Assembly: GCF_015351595.1 (NCBI RefSeq)
Contig: NZ_JADKPT010000001.1
Location: 620,001-684,000, forward strand
Reading direction: 5' to 3'
DNA length: 64,000 bases
DNA from: Flavobacterium sp. LC2016-12
GTDB taxonomy: Bacteria; Bacteroidota; Bacteroidia; Flavobacteriales; Flavobacteriaceae
The position numbers were made by a program, and so were the translations under genes. Of this stretch, positions 52,628 to 62,900 are shown one piece after another (positions within the stretch are counted from its first letter, which is position 1; each line of letters opens with the position of its first letter). The notes under the pieces are model-generated. The model was given only the letters and a program-made list of their open reading frames with translations, searched no databases and was not told the origin of the DNA.

Positions 52628-53647
52628 TTAACCTTTTTTAATTAGTGGAATCACTTTTGTACCGATGAGTTCTATCGCATTCATTAATTGTTTGTGTGTT
52701 AATCCCGCATTATCCATTTGGAAAGTAAATCGGTCTACGCCGCCAAGGGATTCGCTGTGTCTTAATAGTTTTTCAACTACACGTTCCGGACTTCCCACAA
52801 TTAAAACACCATCGTCATCAATAAGTCCGTCAAATTTGGCTTTGGTAACCGGCGGCCATCCACGCTCTAATCCTAATTTTGTCCAAAGTTCGGCATAACC
52901 AGGGTAGTATTCGTCTATGGCTTTTTCAGTAGTTGTTCCAACAAAACCTGGTGAATGTATTCCAACTTTTAACTCTTCGGGTTTATAACCTGATGCTTTT
53001 CCTGCTTCACGGTATAAATCGATTAAAGGGCGAAAACGGTGTGTCTGTCCTCCAATGATAGCCACCATTAATGGCAAACCTAATGATCCAGCTCTTACAA
53101 AAGATTCAGGAGTTCCTCCAACACCCAGCCAAACAGGTAATTTTTCCTGCAATGTTCTCGGATAAATTGGTAGATTATTTATGGCAGGGCGAAATTTTCC
53201 TGACCAGGTTACAAATTCATTGTCCCGAATTTGTAGAAATAATTCTAACTTTTCTTTAAAAAGCGCATCGTAGTCATTTAGATTAAATCCGAAAAGGGGA
53301 TAAGCTTCAATAGAAGAGCCGCGGCCCACTACAATTTCGGCGCGACCTTTTGAAATCAAATCCAAAGTAGCAAAACTTTGGTATACTCTTACAGGATCGG
53401 CAGCACTAAGCACTGAAACAGCACTAGCCAGTCGGATATTTTTTGTTCTCGCGGCGGCAGCACTTAAGATTACAACGGTAGCCGAATCTAAAAACTCTTT
53501 TTTATGGTGTTCTCCAATTCCAAAAACGTCAAGACCAACCTGATCTGCCAGTTCGATTCTTTGAAGTAATTGTTCCATTGCATCAACACTACTTAAATTG
53601 TTGCTGCCATACATTGCCGAAGCAAAACTGTCTATTCCTATTTCCAT
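52628..53647 (-). CDS. Luciferase-like (LLM class) flavin-dependent oxidoreductase
   Basis: From the ATG at 53647 the protein has 339 residues and starts MEIGIDSFASAMYG, the usual first strand of bacterial luciferase-like TIM barrels. Further marks are DVFGIGEHHKKEF, LASAVSVLSAADPVRVYQSF and the flavin phosphate-binding VVGRGSSIEAYPLFG. Such enzymes use FMNH2 or F420-like flavins to oxygenate or reduce small molecules; substrate unknown. In-frame codons to an ATG at 53704 read through a dispersed repeat (KKLCDFVPSWQKP) and are probably not translated. Confidence 0.88.
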   Translation of the reverse strand: MEIGIDSFASAMYGSNNLSSVDAMEQLLQRIELADQVGLDVFGIGEHHKKEFLDSATVVILSAAAARTKNIRLASAVSVLSAADPVRVYQSFATLDLISKGRAEIVVGRGSSIEAYPLFGFNLNDYDALFKEKLELFLQIRDNEFVTWSGKFRPAINNLPIYPRTLQEKLPVWLGVGGTPESFVRAGSLGLPLMVAIIGGQTHRFRPLIDLYREAGKASGYKPEELKVGIHSPGFVGTTTEKAIDEYYPGYAELWTKLGLERGWPPVTKAKFDGLIDDDGVLIVGSPERVVEKLLRHSESLGGVDRFTFQMDNAGLTHKQLMNAIELIGTKVIPLIKKG

Positions 53648-53659
53648 AATTTTAGGTTT

Positions 53660-53749
53660 TTGCCACGAAGGCACGAAGTCACAAAGTTTTTTTGCTTTAG
53701 GCATCAGGCAATATGCTTTAAGCTTTTTGGAAAGCCTATAGCTTAAAGC
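53660..53749. repeat. gccacgaaggcacgaag word plus agctttaagc hairpin
   Basis: A gcaaag/gccacg-family word is at 53660-53693. At 53715-53724 and 53740-53749 gctttaagct and agcttaaagc form a 10-base stem that may end the minus-strand DUF1634 transcript. Confidence 0.6.
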
Positions 53750-53767
53750 TTATAGCCTACATCCTAA

Positions 53768-54157
53768 TTAATGAGAGAACCCAAATGAAACACTGATCAA
53801 AATAATCAGAATTACAATCAGCGTAATAACAACATAAAGATAATCTTTCTCCAGAAGGAAAGAAAATAAAGAAAGCAAAACACGAAATACAGGCGTCAGA
53901 AAAAGTAAAATGATTCCGAAGAAGATCAGCGATTCTCCTTTTCCCTGAATAACTCCATTGTAAATATCTCCAATTACTTCAAAGATGTTTCTGTCATTTT
54001 CATGAAATACCGAGTAATTTTCGATATCTGTAGAATGTCCCATCAAATAAACAATTCCGCCAATAAAGGCGACTGATAAGGAAGTCCAAACGCCGTAACG
54101 CAATAAATTACCTACGATGTTTTGAAAATCTTTTTCTCCAAATTTTTCTTGCTGCAT
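53768..54157 (-). CDS. DUF1634 membrane protein
   Basis: From the ATG at 54157 it has 129 residues with three membrane helices: YGVWTSLSVAFIGGIVYLMG, SLIFFGIILLFLTPVFRVLL and YVVITLIVILIILISVSFGF. Helices 1 and 2 are joined by an outside loop (DIENYSVFHENDRNIFEVIG). DUF1634 proteins are usually encoded directly after a TauE/SafE permease, as here, where the stop of that gene is 4 bases upstream. They may be a helper subunit of the permease. A GTG at 54175 would add six residues and overlap the permease gene. Confidence 0.85.
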   Translation of the reverse strand: MQQEKFGEKDFQNIVGNLLRYGVWTSLSVAFIGGIVYLMGHSTDIENYSVFHENDRNIFEVIGDIYNGVIQGKGESLIFFGIILLFLTPVFRVLLSLFSFLLEKDYLYVVITLIVILIILISVSFGFSH

Positions 54158-54161
54158 ACTG

Positions 54162-54998
54162 TTAGATTTTTCCACTTAGTCCGTTATAAATCATATTTAC
54201 TGCCAAAACAAAAATCAGGCAGGCAAAAAATATTCTGAGTTTTTTAGGGTTTGTTTTTACTAAAACTTTAGCTCCGGCCATAGCACCGAATAAAACACCA
54301 ATAACTACCGGCATACAAATTCCGGGTTCGATATAACCTTTCTGAATATAAATGACAGAACTCGCCATCGCTGTAACACCCATCATGAAATTACTGGTTG
54401 TAGTCGAAACCTTAAATGGGATTCGCATAATGTTATCCATCGCAATTACCTTAAAAGCCCCGGAACCAATTCCGAGTAATCCCGACATCATTCCGGCAAT
54501 TCCCATCATACTGAAACCGCCAATTACATTTTTGGTTCCATAACTAATAACTTCGCCATCATGTGACGGATAAGTACCTTGTAATCTTAGTTTTTTTGCT
54601 AACGGACTTGATTCTAAAACAATATGTTCTTCTTTTTTTCGAAGGGAATTAATAGCTGAAAATATTAAAGTCATCCCAAATAAAACGGCGATGAAAGAAG
54701 TAGGAGCAATAGTGGAAAGGAGAGCCCCGCAAACAGCACCTATTGTGGTGGCGATTTCAAGAAAAATTCCCAAACGCATATTGGTAATTCCTTCCCGAAC
54801 GTAAGCTGCTGCAGAACCAGATGAAGTTGCAATTACAGAAACCAAAGCGGCACCAATAGCATAATGAATATCAACTCCCAAAATGACAGTTAAAAGCGGA
54901 ATAATAATGATACCACCCCCCAATCCTGATAATGAACCAATAAAACCTGCTAAAAAAGCGCCAAGAATCATAATCAGGGTAAACGTAAGTACTGTCAT
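54162..54998 (-). CDS. TauE/SafE-family sulfite/organosulfur exporter-like permease
   Basis: The 278-residue permease starts MTVLTFTLIMILGAFLAGFI and has about eight helices in two similar halves. Each half carries the family's glycine motif: GSLSGLGGGIIIIPLL in the first and MSGLLGIGSGAFKVIAMD in the second. Family members move sulfite, sulfoacetate or related anions. The helices are split by a cytoplasmic charged loop (RKKEEHIVLESSPLAKKLRL). An in-frame TTG at 55007 adds three residues; the ATG at 54998 is preferred. Its DUF1634 partner follows at once. Confidence 0.9.
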   Translation of the reverse strand: MTVLTFTLIMILGAFLAGFIGSLSGLGGGIIIIPLLTVILGVDIHYAIGAALVSVIATSSGSAAAYVREGITNMRLGIFLEIATTIGAVCGALLSTIAPTSFIAVLFGMTLIFSAINSLRKKEEHIVLESSPLAKKLRLQGTYPSHDGEVISYGTKNVIGGFSMMGIAGMMSGLLGIGSGAFKVIAMDNIMRIPFKVSTTTSNFMMGVTAMASSVIYIQKGYIEPGICMPVVIGVLFGAMAGAKVLVKTNPKKLRIFFACLIFVLAVNMIYNGLSGKI

Positions 54999-55166
54999 GC
55001 GGATCAATTTTGTTTTTGCTAATTTACGAATAGAAATTTGGTGAGAGAATTTTTAGGTGCTTAAAAAGTCCTTAAAAAAGCGAAAACGTTTTATTTTTTT
55101 TTAATAATTTAGGGAGAATAAAAGGGTATTAAACTTTCATTAACAGCAACAAAAAAAATTATCGGC

Positions 55167-55174
55167 TACATTTG
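55167..55174 (+). promoter_or_regulatory. -7 box for the thioredoxin-like operon
   Basis: TACATTTG matches TAnnTTTG exactly and lies 33 bases before the first thioredoxin-like gene. No clear TTTG is seen 18-22 bases further up. Divergent spacer 54999-55207 shows no other element. Confidence 0.5.
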
Positions 55175-55207
55175 TATGGATAATTCAGAAACAAATAATT
55201 CTATTGT

Positions 55208-55690
55208 ATGTTAAAAATTCAGACATTTAGTATTTCCGCCTTTTTATTTGTGGCTATTTCATCTTCGGCATATAGCCAAAATGTTAAGCTGCTCAATATC
55301 GACCAGCTTAACGAAAGAGTAAAAAATGGCAAAGACAGTACTTATGTGGTCAACTTTTGGGCTACCTGGTGTGCACCGTGCATTAAGGAATTGCCTCATT
55401 TTGAAAAACTTCAGGCCGATTATAAATCGGATAAGGTGAAAGTATTGTTGGTGAGCGTTGATTTTAAATCAAAGTTGACTTCAGCTGTTGTACCGTTTGT
55501 TAAAAGAAAGAATTTAAAAAATGAAGTTTTTCTATTGAATGAAAGCAGTCCGCAGGAATATATTGATCGTATAGATTCTTCATGGTCTGGAAGTATTCCG
55601 GCAACTCTTTTTATCAAAGGCGATAAGCGAAAGTTTATGGAAAACGAATTTACCTATGAGCAATTAATAACTGAATATAAAAAACTATAA
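55208..55690 (+). CDS. TlpA/ResA-like exported thioredoxin
   Basis: The 160-residue protein has a signal peptide (MLKIQTFSISAFLFVAISSS, to AYSQ) and one thioredoxin domain with the redox motif VVNFWATWCAPCIKELPHFE. The cis-Pro is in SGSIPATLFI. It is exported to the periplasm, where TlpA proteins reduce or exchange disulfides. The next gene, also an exported thioredoxin-fold protein, starts 3 bases after its stop, so the pair probably works together. Confidence 0.92.
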   Translation: MLKIQTFSISAFLFVAISSSAYSQNVKLLNIDQLNERVKNGKDSTYVVNFWATWCAPCIKELPHFEKLQADYKSDKVKVLLVSVDFKSKLTSAVVPFVKRKNLKNEVFLLNESSPQEYIDRIDSSWSGSIPATLFIKGDKRKFMENEFTYEQLITEYKKL

Positions 55691-55693
55691 ATC

Positions 55694-56305
55694 ATGAAAA
55701 AGATAATCCTTTTAGTTATGCTGGCATTTTCTGCCTTTCTTACGCAGGCACAAAATGCAACCCTTAAAGCTGGAGATACTGCACCGGACTTTAAATTGAA
55801 AAATGTTGATGGCAAAGAAGTTTCGTTTGCCAGTTTTCCAAAAGCAAAAGGATATATTGTAGTTTTTACCTGCAATAAATGTCCGTACGCGATAGGTTAT
55901 GAGCAAAGAATAATTGATCTGGATAATAAGTTCAGACCGCAAGGTTATCCGGTGATTGCCATCAATCCTAATGATCCGGAAGCTTCTAAAGCAGATACTT
56001 TCGAAAAAATGCAGGAACTGGCTAAAAGCAAAAAATATCCTTTCCCTTATTTATTTGATGCAGGCCAAAAGGTAACGGATCAATACGGAGCAAAACGTAC
56101 GCCGCATCTTTTTATAGTATCAAAAACGGCTAAAGGAAATGTAGTGGAATATGTTGGAGCAATCGACAATGATCCGGAAGGAAACAATCCACAAAAAACG
56201 AAATATGTAGAGGATGTGATTGCATCATTAAGAAGCAATCAAAAACCAGCGATTACTCAGACAAAAGAAATTGGCTGTACGGTTAAAAGAAAAGCAAAGA
56301 CTTAA
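55694..56305 (+). CDS. Exported AhpC/TSA-type thioredoxin-fold protein
   Basis: The 203-residue protein has a signal peptide (to LTQAQ), then a redoxin domain: LKAGDTAPDFKLKNVDGKEV, the Cys motif VVFTCNKCPYAIGYEQR, VIAINPNDPEASKAD and the cis-Pro segment YGAKRTPHLFIV. CNKC stands where thioredoxins have WCxxC, as in a common Bacteroidota redoxin subgroup. A third Cys occurs near the C-terminus (EIGCTVKRK). It is cotranscribed with the TlpA-like gene and may act as a thiol peroxidase or reductase in the periplasm. Confidence 0.9.
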   Translation: MKKIILLVMLAFSAFLTQAQNATLKAGDTAPDFKLKNVDGKEVSFASFPKAKGYIVVFTCNKCPYAIGYEQRIIDLDNKFRPQGYPVIAINPNDPEASKADTFEKMQELAKSKKYPFPYLFDAGQKVTDQYGAKRTPHLFIVSKTAKGNVVEYVGAIDNDPEGNNPQKTKYVEDVIASLRSNQKPAITQTKEIGCTVKRKAKT

Positions 56306-56327
56306 TTTGTCTTTCATTTATATACAA

Positions 56328-56355
56328 AAAACGCTTCAGATTTCTGAAGCGTTTT
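56328..56355. terminator. Rho-independent terminator after the thioredoxin pair
   Basis: A perfect 12-base stem (aaaacgcttcag / ctgaagcgtttt) with a 4-base loop lies 22 bases past the redoxin stop. A/T-runs on both sides make it usable in both directions. Confidence 0.88.
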
Positions 56356-56411
56356 ATATTTCATAGCATTTCTTACGTATTGTTTGTCATTCCTGGAATG
56401 ACAATAGTACG

Positions 56412-56705
56412 TTACAAACTCTTTAATTTCTTCATAAACACAGGAAAAACCTCGTTTAATTCGTCAAATAAAGGATTTTTACGATGCTTCAATTTCATCT
56501 CCCCAAACAATTTCAATCCCAATGCAAATTGTATTGCTTCAGATTCATTGTCGAATAAGTTTTTAGCCTTTATTCTTTCGATGATATCAAATATTTCATC
56601 GTGATTGCTAAATTCTATTCCGAGTTCTTTTGCAGGCTGTGTTTCGCCATTTGCATATTCTTTTAAACTTAATGTTAAGTAATATTTGTTTGATCTTTTT
56701 TCCAT
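56412..56705 (-). CDS. DUF3861 family protein
   Basis: The 97-residue protein matches DUF3861 over its full length: MEKRSNKYYLTLSLKEYANG, LGIEFSNHDEIFDIIERIKA, SEAIQFALGLKLFGEMKLKH and FMKKLKSL at the end. It is small, cytoplasmic and of unknown function. It starts 16 bases after the stop of the LytTR regulator gene on the same strand, so it is probably the third gene of that operon. Confidence 0.85.
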   Translation of the reverse strand: MEKRSNKYYLTLSLKEYANGETQPAKELGIEFSNHDEIFDIIERIKAKNLFDNESEAIQFALGLKLFGEMKLKHRKNPLFDELNEVFPVFMKKLKSL

Positions 56706-56721
56706 TTTATTAGAAGCTAAA

Positions 56722-57453
56722 TTATTTTATCCATTTGTCAACGATTACTTTAAAAGTCTCTTTGTATTGTTCGCCGACGGTAATTTCTGTTTTATTAATG
56801 AAGATTGAATTCTTACTGATCGCGCTTATTTTTTCAAGGGAAACGATAAAAGAACGGTTCATTCGCATGAATTTTGAAGAGGGTAGTTTTTCTTCCAACG
56901 CTTTTAATGAAATTAGCGACATCAAAGCTTTATCTGAATTTTCAAGATGCACTTTGACATAATCTTTTAAACTTTCGATATATAAAATGTCTTTTAAATT
57001 CACTTTCACCCATTGATATTCTACTTTCAAAAAGATAAAATCATCTTCAGCATTGGCTTGCGGATTTTCATTTGAAGTTTCTTGTGCTAACTGCAATACC
57101 TTGTTTGCAGCACGTAAAAACTCTTCATAGCTGAAAGGTTTTAAAAGATAATCAACAGCATTCACTCTATAACCTTCGATAGCATAATGATTGTAAGCCG
57201 TCGTAAAAACAATTTTTGGCAATGATCCCGGCTGTTCCTGTAAAAGGCGTGCCAATTCCATTCCGGTTAAATTGGGCATATTAATATCTAAGAAGACTAA
57301 ATCAGGCTGTTTTTCCCTGATTACACCCATGGCTTCAACGGCATTGTCACAACTGGAAATTAATTCCAGAAAAGGCGTCTGCTCGATAAAAGTTTCGACC
57401 AATTTTAACGCCAGAGGCTCATCATCAACTGCTATACATTTTAATGTTGTCAT
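56722..57453 (-). CDS. LytTR-type response regulator
   Basis: The 243-residue regulator has a receiver (acidic pair in CIAVDDEPLALKL, phospho-Asp in LVFLDINMPNLTG near 55, Lys in VDYLLKPFSYEEF) and a LytTR DNA-binding domain at about 140-243 (FIFLKVEYQWVKVNLKDILY, FMRMNRSFIVSLEKI). Its start codon overlaps the kinase stop by one base, so the two are translationally coupled. Divergent from the pair, 268 bases away, begins an AcrAB-type efflux operon, a possible target. Confidence 0.94.
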   Translation of the reverse strand: MTTLKCIAVDDEPLALKLVETFIEQTPFLELISSCDNAVEAMGVIREKQPDLVFLDINMPNLTGMELARLLQEQPGSLPKIVFTTAYNHYAIEGYRVNAVDYLLKPFSYEEFLRAANKVLQLAQETSNENPQANAEDDFIFLKVEYQWVKVNLKDILYIESLKDYVKVHLENSDKALMSLISLKALEEKLPSSKFMRMNRSFIVSLEKISAISKNSIFINKTEITVGEQYKETFKVIVDKWIK

Positions 57454-58496
57454 TAGTCTAAAGTTATTTGCAGTTTTACGTTATACATTCCGTTTTCGGC
57501 AATTCCAGCTTTCAGGGAATGTTTGTTTGGATAAATTAAATGAAGTCTTCGTTTTGTATTGGTTAGCCCGATACCGCCTTCATTTGTTGTAGAAGATTTC
57601 TCGAAATAAGTGTTTTCTACTTCAAAAGTAAGATCACTTCCATTTTGCACAAGTGAAATATGTATTTCGCTTTTATCTGTGGCGTGAACACCATGTTTAA
57701 AAGCATTTTCTACCAAAGGTAACAACAACATGGGAACAATTGGATAGTCGTGTATTTTTTCAGGAATGTTTGTGGTAATCGTTAGTTTGCTATTGGCACG
57801 AAGTTTCATCAGGGCAATAAAATCCTTCATAAAATCGGCTTCTTTTAGTAATGTGGTTCTTTCTTCTGTACTGTAAAGCAAGTAGCGCATCATTCGGCTT
57901 AAAGTGTGCAGAGCATTTCTGGAATCTTCAATGTCTGTGTAGGTAAGCGAATAAATACTGTTAAGCGAATTGAAAAAAAAGTGTGGATTAATCTGGGCTT
58001 TCAGCATTGCCAGTTCGGCCATGGTTTTATCCTGTTCTAATTTTTGTTTGTGCTGTGCAGCTTTTTGCCAATGCTGCAACATGGCAAAACTGGTACTGAT
58101 TCCTAAAACCAATAAGGTTAAACTGAAAACATAATTATCAAAATAATCATTTCTATATTTTTTAAAGCCTAAAAGAGCTGCCAGTTGATCACGCAGATCG
58201 GTATTGTAATTATATAAATAAGAGACAAGCTGCAGGGCAAAAACGATCCAGAGCGCCCACAGTAAAAACGGTGTTACGTTATCTTTTATGATTGTTTTTG
58301 GAACTATAATCAAGGCATTATAATAGAAAATAACGATCAGGAGAAATAAGACAAGAGATTGCCAAAACCAAAAAATGCCAGGAAGATTAATATTCCAGGT
58401 AAGCGGTATGTAAAACAGCTGAATGTATCCTAACAATATCCAGGTCAGGATATGTATTACGGGGAACATATAAGGTTTAAAAAAATTAAATGTCAT
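57453..58496 (-). CDS. LytS/YehU-type membrane sensor histidine kinase
   Basis: From the ATG at 58496 the kinase has 347 residues. Four membrane helices fill about 8-135 (IHILTWILLGYIQLFYI to YVFSLTLLVLGISTSFA), then a short coiled coil, the His_kinase domain with the phospho-His in AQINPHFFFNSLNSIYSL (about 170) and a HATPase-like domain (LLPLVENAFKHGV, GGIGLTNTKRRL). No periplasmic ligand domain is seen, so the membrane part itself may sense. An in-frame TTG at 58520 was rejected. Confidence 0.93.
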   Translation of the reverse strand: MTFNFFKPYMFPVIHILTWILLGYIQLFYIPLTWNINLPGIFWFWQSLVLFLLIVIFYYNALIIVPKTIIKDNVTPFLLWALWIVFALQLVSYLYNYNTDLRDQLAALLGFKKYRNDYFDNYVFSLTLLVLGISTSFAMLQHWQKAAQHKQKLEQDKTMAELAMLKAQINPHFFFNSLNSIYSLTYTDIEDSRNALHTLSRMMRYLLYSTEERTTLLKEADFMKDFIALMKLRANSKLTITTNIPEKIHDYPIVPMLLLPLVENAFKHGVHATDKSEIHISLVQNGSDLTFEVENTYFEKSSTTNEGGIGLTNTKRRLHLIYPNKHSLKAGIAENGMYNVKLQITLD

Positions 58497-58763
58497 TATA
58501 CTTTCTGATTTTAAGGACAATATTACTTTTTATTGCAATATAACAGAAAACCAATCGCTCAAAATGGAATCACAATCCATAAAAACCATTTTACAGCCGA
58601 CGAGCCTTTATCAAAATTACGGTTTTTTACTCAAACAACTTTTATCGGTTCTCACTCTATATTTATCGATTGTATCTGGCGCTTCGTCTATTGGGAAAAT
58701 TTTGTGTGAATAGTTTTAGTTCTTTTGTATCTTAGTAAATAGACAATCTCATATTTCATCAAA

Positions 58764-59930
58764 ATGAATAAGCAATCTTTTTTAAGCATTCTTGCTGCTT
58801 CAGTTATCATCGCTTCTTGCGGAAATAAAAATGATAAATCAGCTCAGGCTGGCGGTGCGCCAGAAATTAAGGAATATAAAACGTTAACTTTAGAGCCTAA
58901 AACAGCGACATTATATGCTGATTTCCCGGCAACTATCCAAGGACAACAAAATATAGAAATCCGCCCTAGGGTTGAAGGGTACATCGACAAAATTTTTGTT
59001 GATGAAGGTGCTGTTGTAAAAACAGGACAGCCTTTATTCAAAATAAGTGCTCCCGAATACGAGCAGGAAGTTAGAACGGCTTCGGCAAGTATTAAAAGCG
59101 CGCAGGCTTCTGTAAGTGCTGCGAGACTGGCTGTTAATAAAGTAAAACCTTTGGTTGAAAAAGGAATTATCAGTAAATACGATTTAGAATCGGCACAATA
59201 CAATTACGAATCGGCTATGGCTACTTTAGCACAGGCAAATGCCGCTTTGGTAAATGCTAAAACCAATTTAGGGTATACAACCGTAACAAGTCCGGTTAAT
59301 GGAGTGGTTGGTTCTATTCCGTTTCGTTTAGGAAGTTTGGTAAGTTCAAACACAGCTGATCCTTTAACGACAGTTTCAAGCATTGGTAATGTTTACGCGT
59401 ATTTTGCTTTAAATGAAAAAAAGCTTTTGGATTTTACTCAAAGTACAGCATCTCCAGGAACTACGCTGGCTCAAAAAATAAAAAATATGCCTGAGGTTTC
59501 GTTACTTCTTTCAGACGGTACAACGTATCCGGAGAAAGGAAGAGTTGAAACCGTAAATGGATTAATCAATACGGAAACAGGTTCGGTTACTTTTAGAGCG
59601 CGTTTCGGAAATCCAAAAAGCATCATCAGAAGCGGAAGTAGTACTACAGTTAGAATTCCAAATGAAGTTGTAGAAAAAATAATAATTCCGCAAAGTGCAA
59701 CCTTCGAACTTCAGGATAAGATTTTTGCGGTTACAGTTGGAAAAGATGGAAAAACTAAAAACGTCAATATTACAGTTTTAGAAAATACAGCAGGTAATTA
59801 TTATGTGGTTACAAGTGGTTTAAAAACAGGAGATGAAATTGTATTAGAAGGAGTTGCTTCTTTAAAAGACGGAAGCCAAATTAAACCTCAAAATCAGAAT
59901 CCAGAAACGGTATACGCCGACTTAAAATAA
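58764..59930 (+). CDS. acrA: RND efflux periplasmic adaptor lipoprotein (AcrA/MexA type)
   Basis: The 388-residue membrane-fusion protein has a lipobox (IIASC near 19), then the biotinyl-lipoyl half (IEIRPRVEGYIDKIFVDEGA), a helical hairpin at about 95-165 (AQASVSAARLAVNKVKPLVE), the second half (TVTSPVNGVVGSIPFRLGSL) and a beta-barrel. It links the inner-membrane pump to the outer channel. The pump gene starts 7 bases downstream and the channel gene follows, an adaptor-pump-channel operon. Confidence 0.94.
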   Translation: MNKQSFLSILAASVIIASCGNKNDKSAQAGGAPEIKEYKTLTLEPKTATLYADFPATIQGQQNIEIRPRVEGYIDKIFVDEGAVVKTGQPLFKISAPEYEQEVRTASASIKSAQASVSAARLAVNKVKPLVEKGIISKYDLESAQYNYESAMATLAQANAALVNAKTNLGYTTVTSPVNGVVGSIPFRLGSLVSSNTADPLTTVSSIGNVYAYFALNEKKLLDFTQSTASPGTTLAQKIKNMPEVSLLLSDGTTYPEKGRVETVNGLINTETGSVTFRARFGNPKSIIRSGSSTTVRIPNEVVEKIIIPQSATFELQDKIFAVTVGKDGKTKNVNITVLENTAGNYYVVTSGLKTGDEIVLEGVASLKDGSQIKPQNQNPETVYADLK

Positions 59931-59937
59931 AATAAAA

Positions 59938-62900
59938 ATGTTTAAAATATTCATACAAAGACCAGTACTTTCTACAGTAATATCGGTCATCATCGTAATT
60001 CTGGGTGTTTTAGGCCTTGTTGAGCTGCCTATTTCTCAATACCCTGATATCGCTCCGCCAACCGTAAACGTTTCAGCCAGTTATACGGGTGCGAATGCGG
60101 ATGTGGTATTAAAAAGTATCGTAATTCCGTTGGAAGAACAAATTAATGGTGTAGAGAACATGACTTACATGACCTCTTCAGCAACAAACGACGGAAATGC
60201 GTCTATCAAAATTTTCTTTAAAGTTGGGACAAATCCTGATTTAGCAGCGGTAAACGTGCAAAACAGGGTTTCGAGAGCTACGAGTTTATTACCGGTAGAG
60301 GTAACTCAGGCAGGGGTAACAGTAACAAAGAGTCAGAGTAGTAACTTGTTGATATTCTCTTTGTATAGCGACGATAAAGCATACGATCAGACTTTCCTTC
60401 AAAACTATGCTAAGATTAACCTTGTTCCTCAAATTCAGCGTGTCGTTGGAGTAGGAGATGTAACGGTTTTTGGTGCAAAAGATTATTCTATGAGAATCTG
60501 GTTAAGACCGGATATCATGCAACAATATAAATTGATTCCGAGTGATATTTCGGCTGCTTTGGCAGAACAGAATATCGAAGCTGCTCCAGGTAAATTTGGT
60601 GAAAATGGCGATCAGGCTTTTCAATATGTAATTAAATACAAAGGACGTTTAACCAGCCAAAAGGAATTTGGTGAAATCATCATCAAATCTGTTGGTAACG
60701 GACAAATGTTACGATTAAAAGATGTTGCCAAAGTAGAATTAGGATCGCTAAGTTATTCTTCAACGATTAAAACAAACGGTGTAGAATCTGCGGCGATGGC
60801 CATTAGCCAGACTCCGGGATCAAATGCTCGTGACGTAATCAACAATTCTAAAAAACTGATTGAAGAAGCGGCTAAAAACTTCCCGAAAGGAGTAAAATAT
60901 ACCATACTTGTTGACGTTAATGAAAATTTAGATGCTTCTATCGAAAAGGTAATTCACACTTTAATTGAAGCTTTTATATTGGTTTTTATCGTTGTATTTA
61001 TCTTCCTACAGGATTTTAGATCGACATTAATTCCGGCGATTGCGGTTCCGGTTGCTATTGTAGGAACGTTTTTCTTCCTGAGTTTATTCGGATTTACGAT
61101 TAACTTATTGACACTTTTTGCGATGGTACTTGCGATTGGTATTGTGGTCGATGATGCGATTGTCGTCGTCGAGGCCGTGCACGCCAAATTGGATCACGGA
61201 TATAAATCGTCTAAAAAAGCAACGATTGATGCGATGGATGAAATTTCCGGAGCGATCATTTCGATTACGCTTGTAATGGCCGCGGTATTTATTCCGGTAA
61301 CGTTCATTAACGGATCTACAGGGGTTTTCTACAAACAATTTGGTATTACATTAGCGGTTGCGATTATCCTTTCTGCTATTAATGCATTGACATTGAGTCC
61401 GGCATTGTGTGCTTTGCTTTTAAAACCACATGCTGACGATCATAAACATAAAAGTTTTATTCAAAGATTTTATACCTCGTTTAACGTTGCATTTGATAAT
61501 GTAACAAACAGATACAAACGTTCGGTTAGTTTCCTTTCTGTTAAAAAATGGATTGTATTGGCCTCTATTCTTATTGCCAGTGCCGCATTATTTTATATGA
61601 TGAAAACTACTCCATCTGCTTTCGTTCCTTCGGAAGATCAGGGAACTGTTTTTGCCAATATTAGTTTACCGCCATCGGCTTCTATGGAGCGTTCTGATGT
61701 AATAGCGAAACGAGTTGACAGTATTGCCAAAACGATTCCGGGAGTTAAAAACACGCTTCGTATTGTGGGGCAAAACTTTACAGCCGGAGCCGGTAGTGCT
61801 TACAGTATGGTTATTGTAAAATTAGTACCTTGGGATGAACGTGAGTTAAGCGTTAATGATGTAATTGGTCAGCTTTTTGCCAAAACAAGCGGAATTCGCG
61901 AAGCTAATATCTTCTTTATTTCACCACCAACGATTCAGGGATTTGGACAAAGTGGTGGATTCGAATTTCAGTTGCAGGACAAAGGAGGTCATACTACGGC
62001 GGAATTCTATAAAGTGAATACTGACTTTTTAGAAAAACTATCCAAACGTCCGGAAATACAATATGCGACAACACCATTTAATCCTGGTTTTCCACAATAT
62101 ATGATGGAAATTAATTTGGCTAAAGCCAAAGATGCAGGAGTTGCCGTAAACTCGATTTTGTCGACGATGCAAGGTTATTATGGTGGATTGTATGCTTCGA
62201 ATTTCAATAAATTCGGAAAACAATATCGTGTTATGATACAGGCTTCTCCGGAATTCCGTACCAATACAGAAGGATTAAATAAAATTTTTGTTCGTAACAA
62301 TGCGGGAACAATGGCTCCGATTACAGAGTTTGTAAAAATGACCAGAGTTTTTGGACCGGAATCGATTTCAAGATTTAACTTATTTACTTCTATTTCGATT
62401 ACAGGAGCACCAAACCCGGGCTTTAGTTCAGGAGATGCTATTAAGGCAATTCAGGAAGTGGCTGCTGAAAATTTACCAGCAGGTTATGGTTATGAATTCT
62501 CAGGTTTAACACGTGAAGAATTAGCTTCAGGAAGTGAAACTATTTTCATTTTTATTCTTTGTCTGGTGTTTGTTTACTTTTTATTAAGTGCACAATACGA
62601 GAGTTATATATTGCCATTTGCGGTGTTGTTCTCCATTCCGTTTGGATTGGCAGGAGCTTATTTATTCTCGATTATTTTCAAATTAAACAGTAATATTTAT
62701 TTGCAGATTTCCTTAATCATGTTGATTGGATTGCTGGCGAAGAATGGTATTTTGATTGTCGAATTTGCATTAGACCGAAGACGAAAAGGATTGCCAATCG
62801 TTCAGGCAGCAATTGAAGGAGCCGTAGCTCGTTTACGACCAATTTTGATGACTTCTTTCGCTTTTATTCTTGGACTTGTTCCTTTAATGTTTGCTACCGG

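Noticed and set aside
53648-53704. Longer start of the luciferase-like gene
   Set aside because: The added residues come from a dispersed repeat; the family start MEIGIDSF is at 53647.
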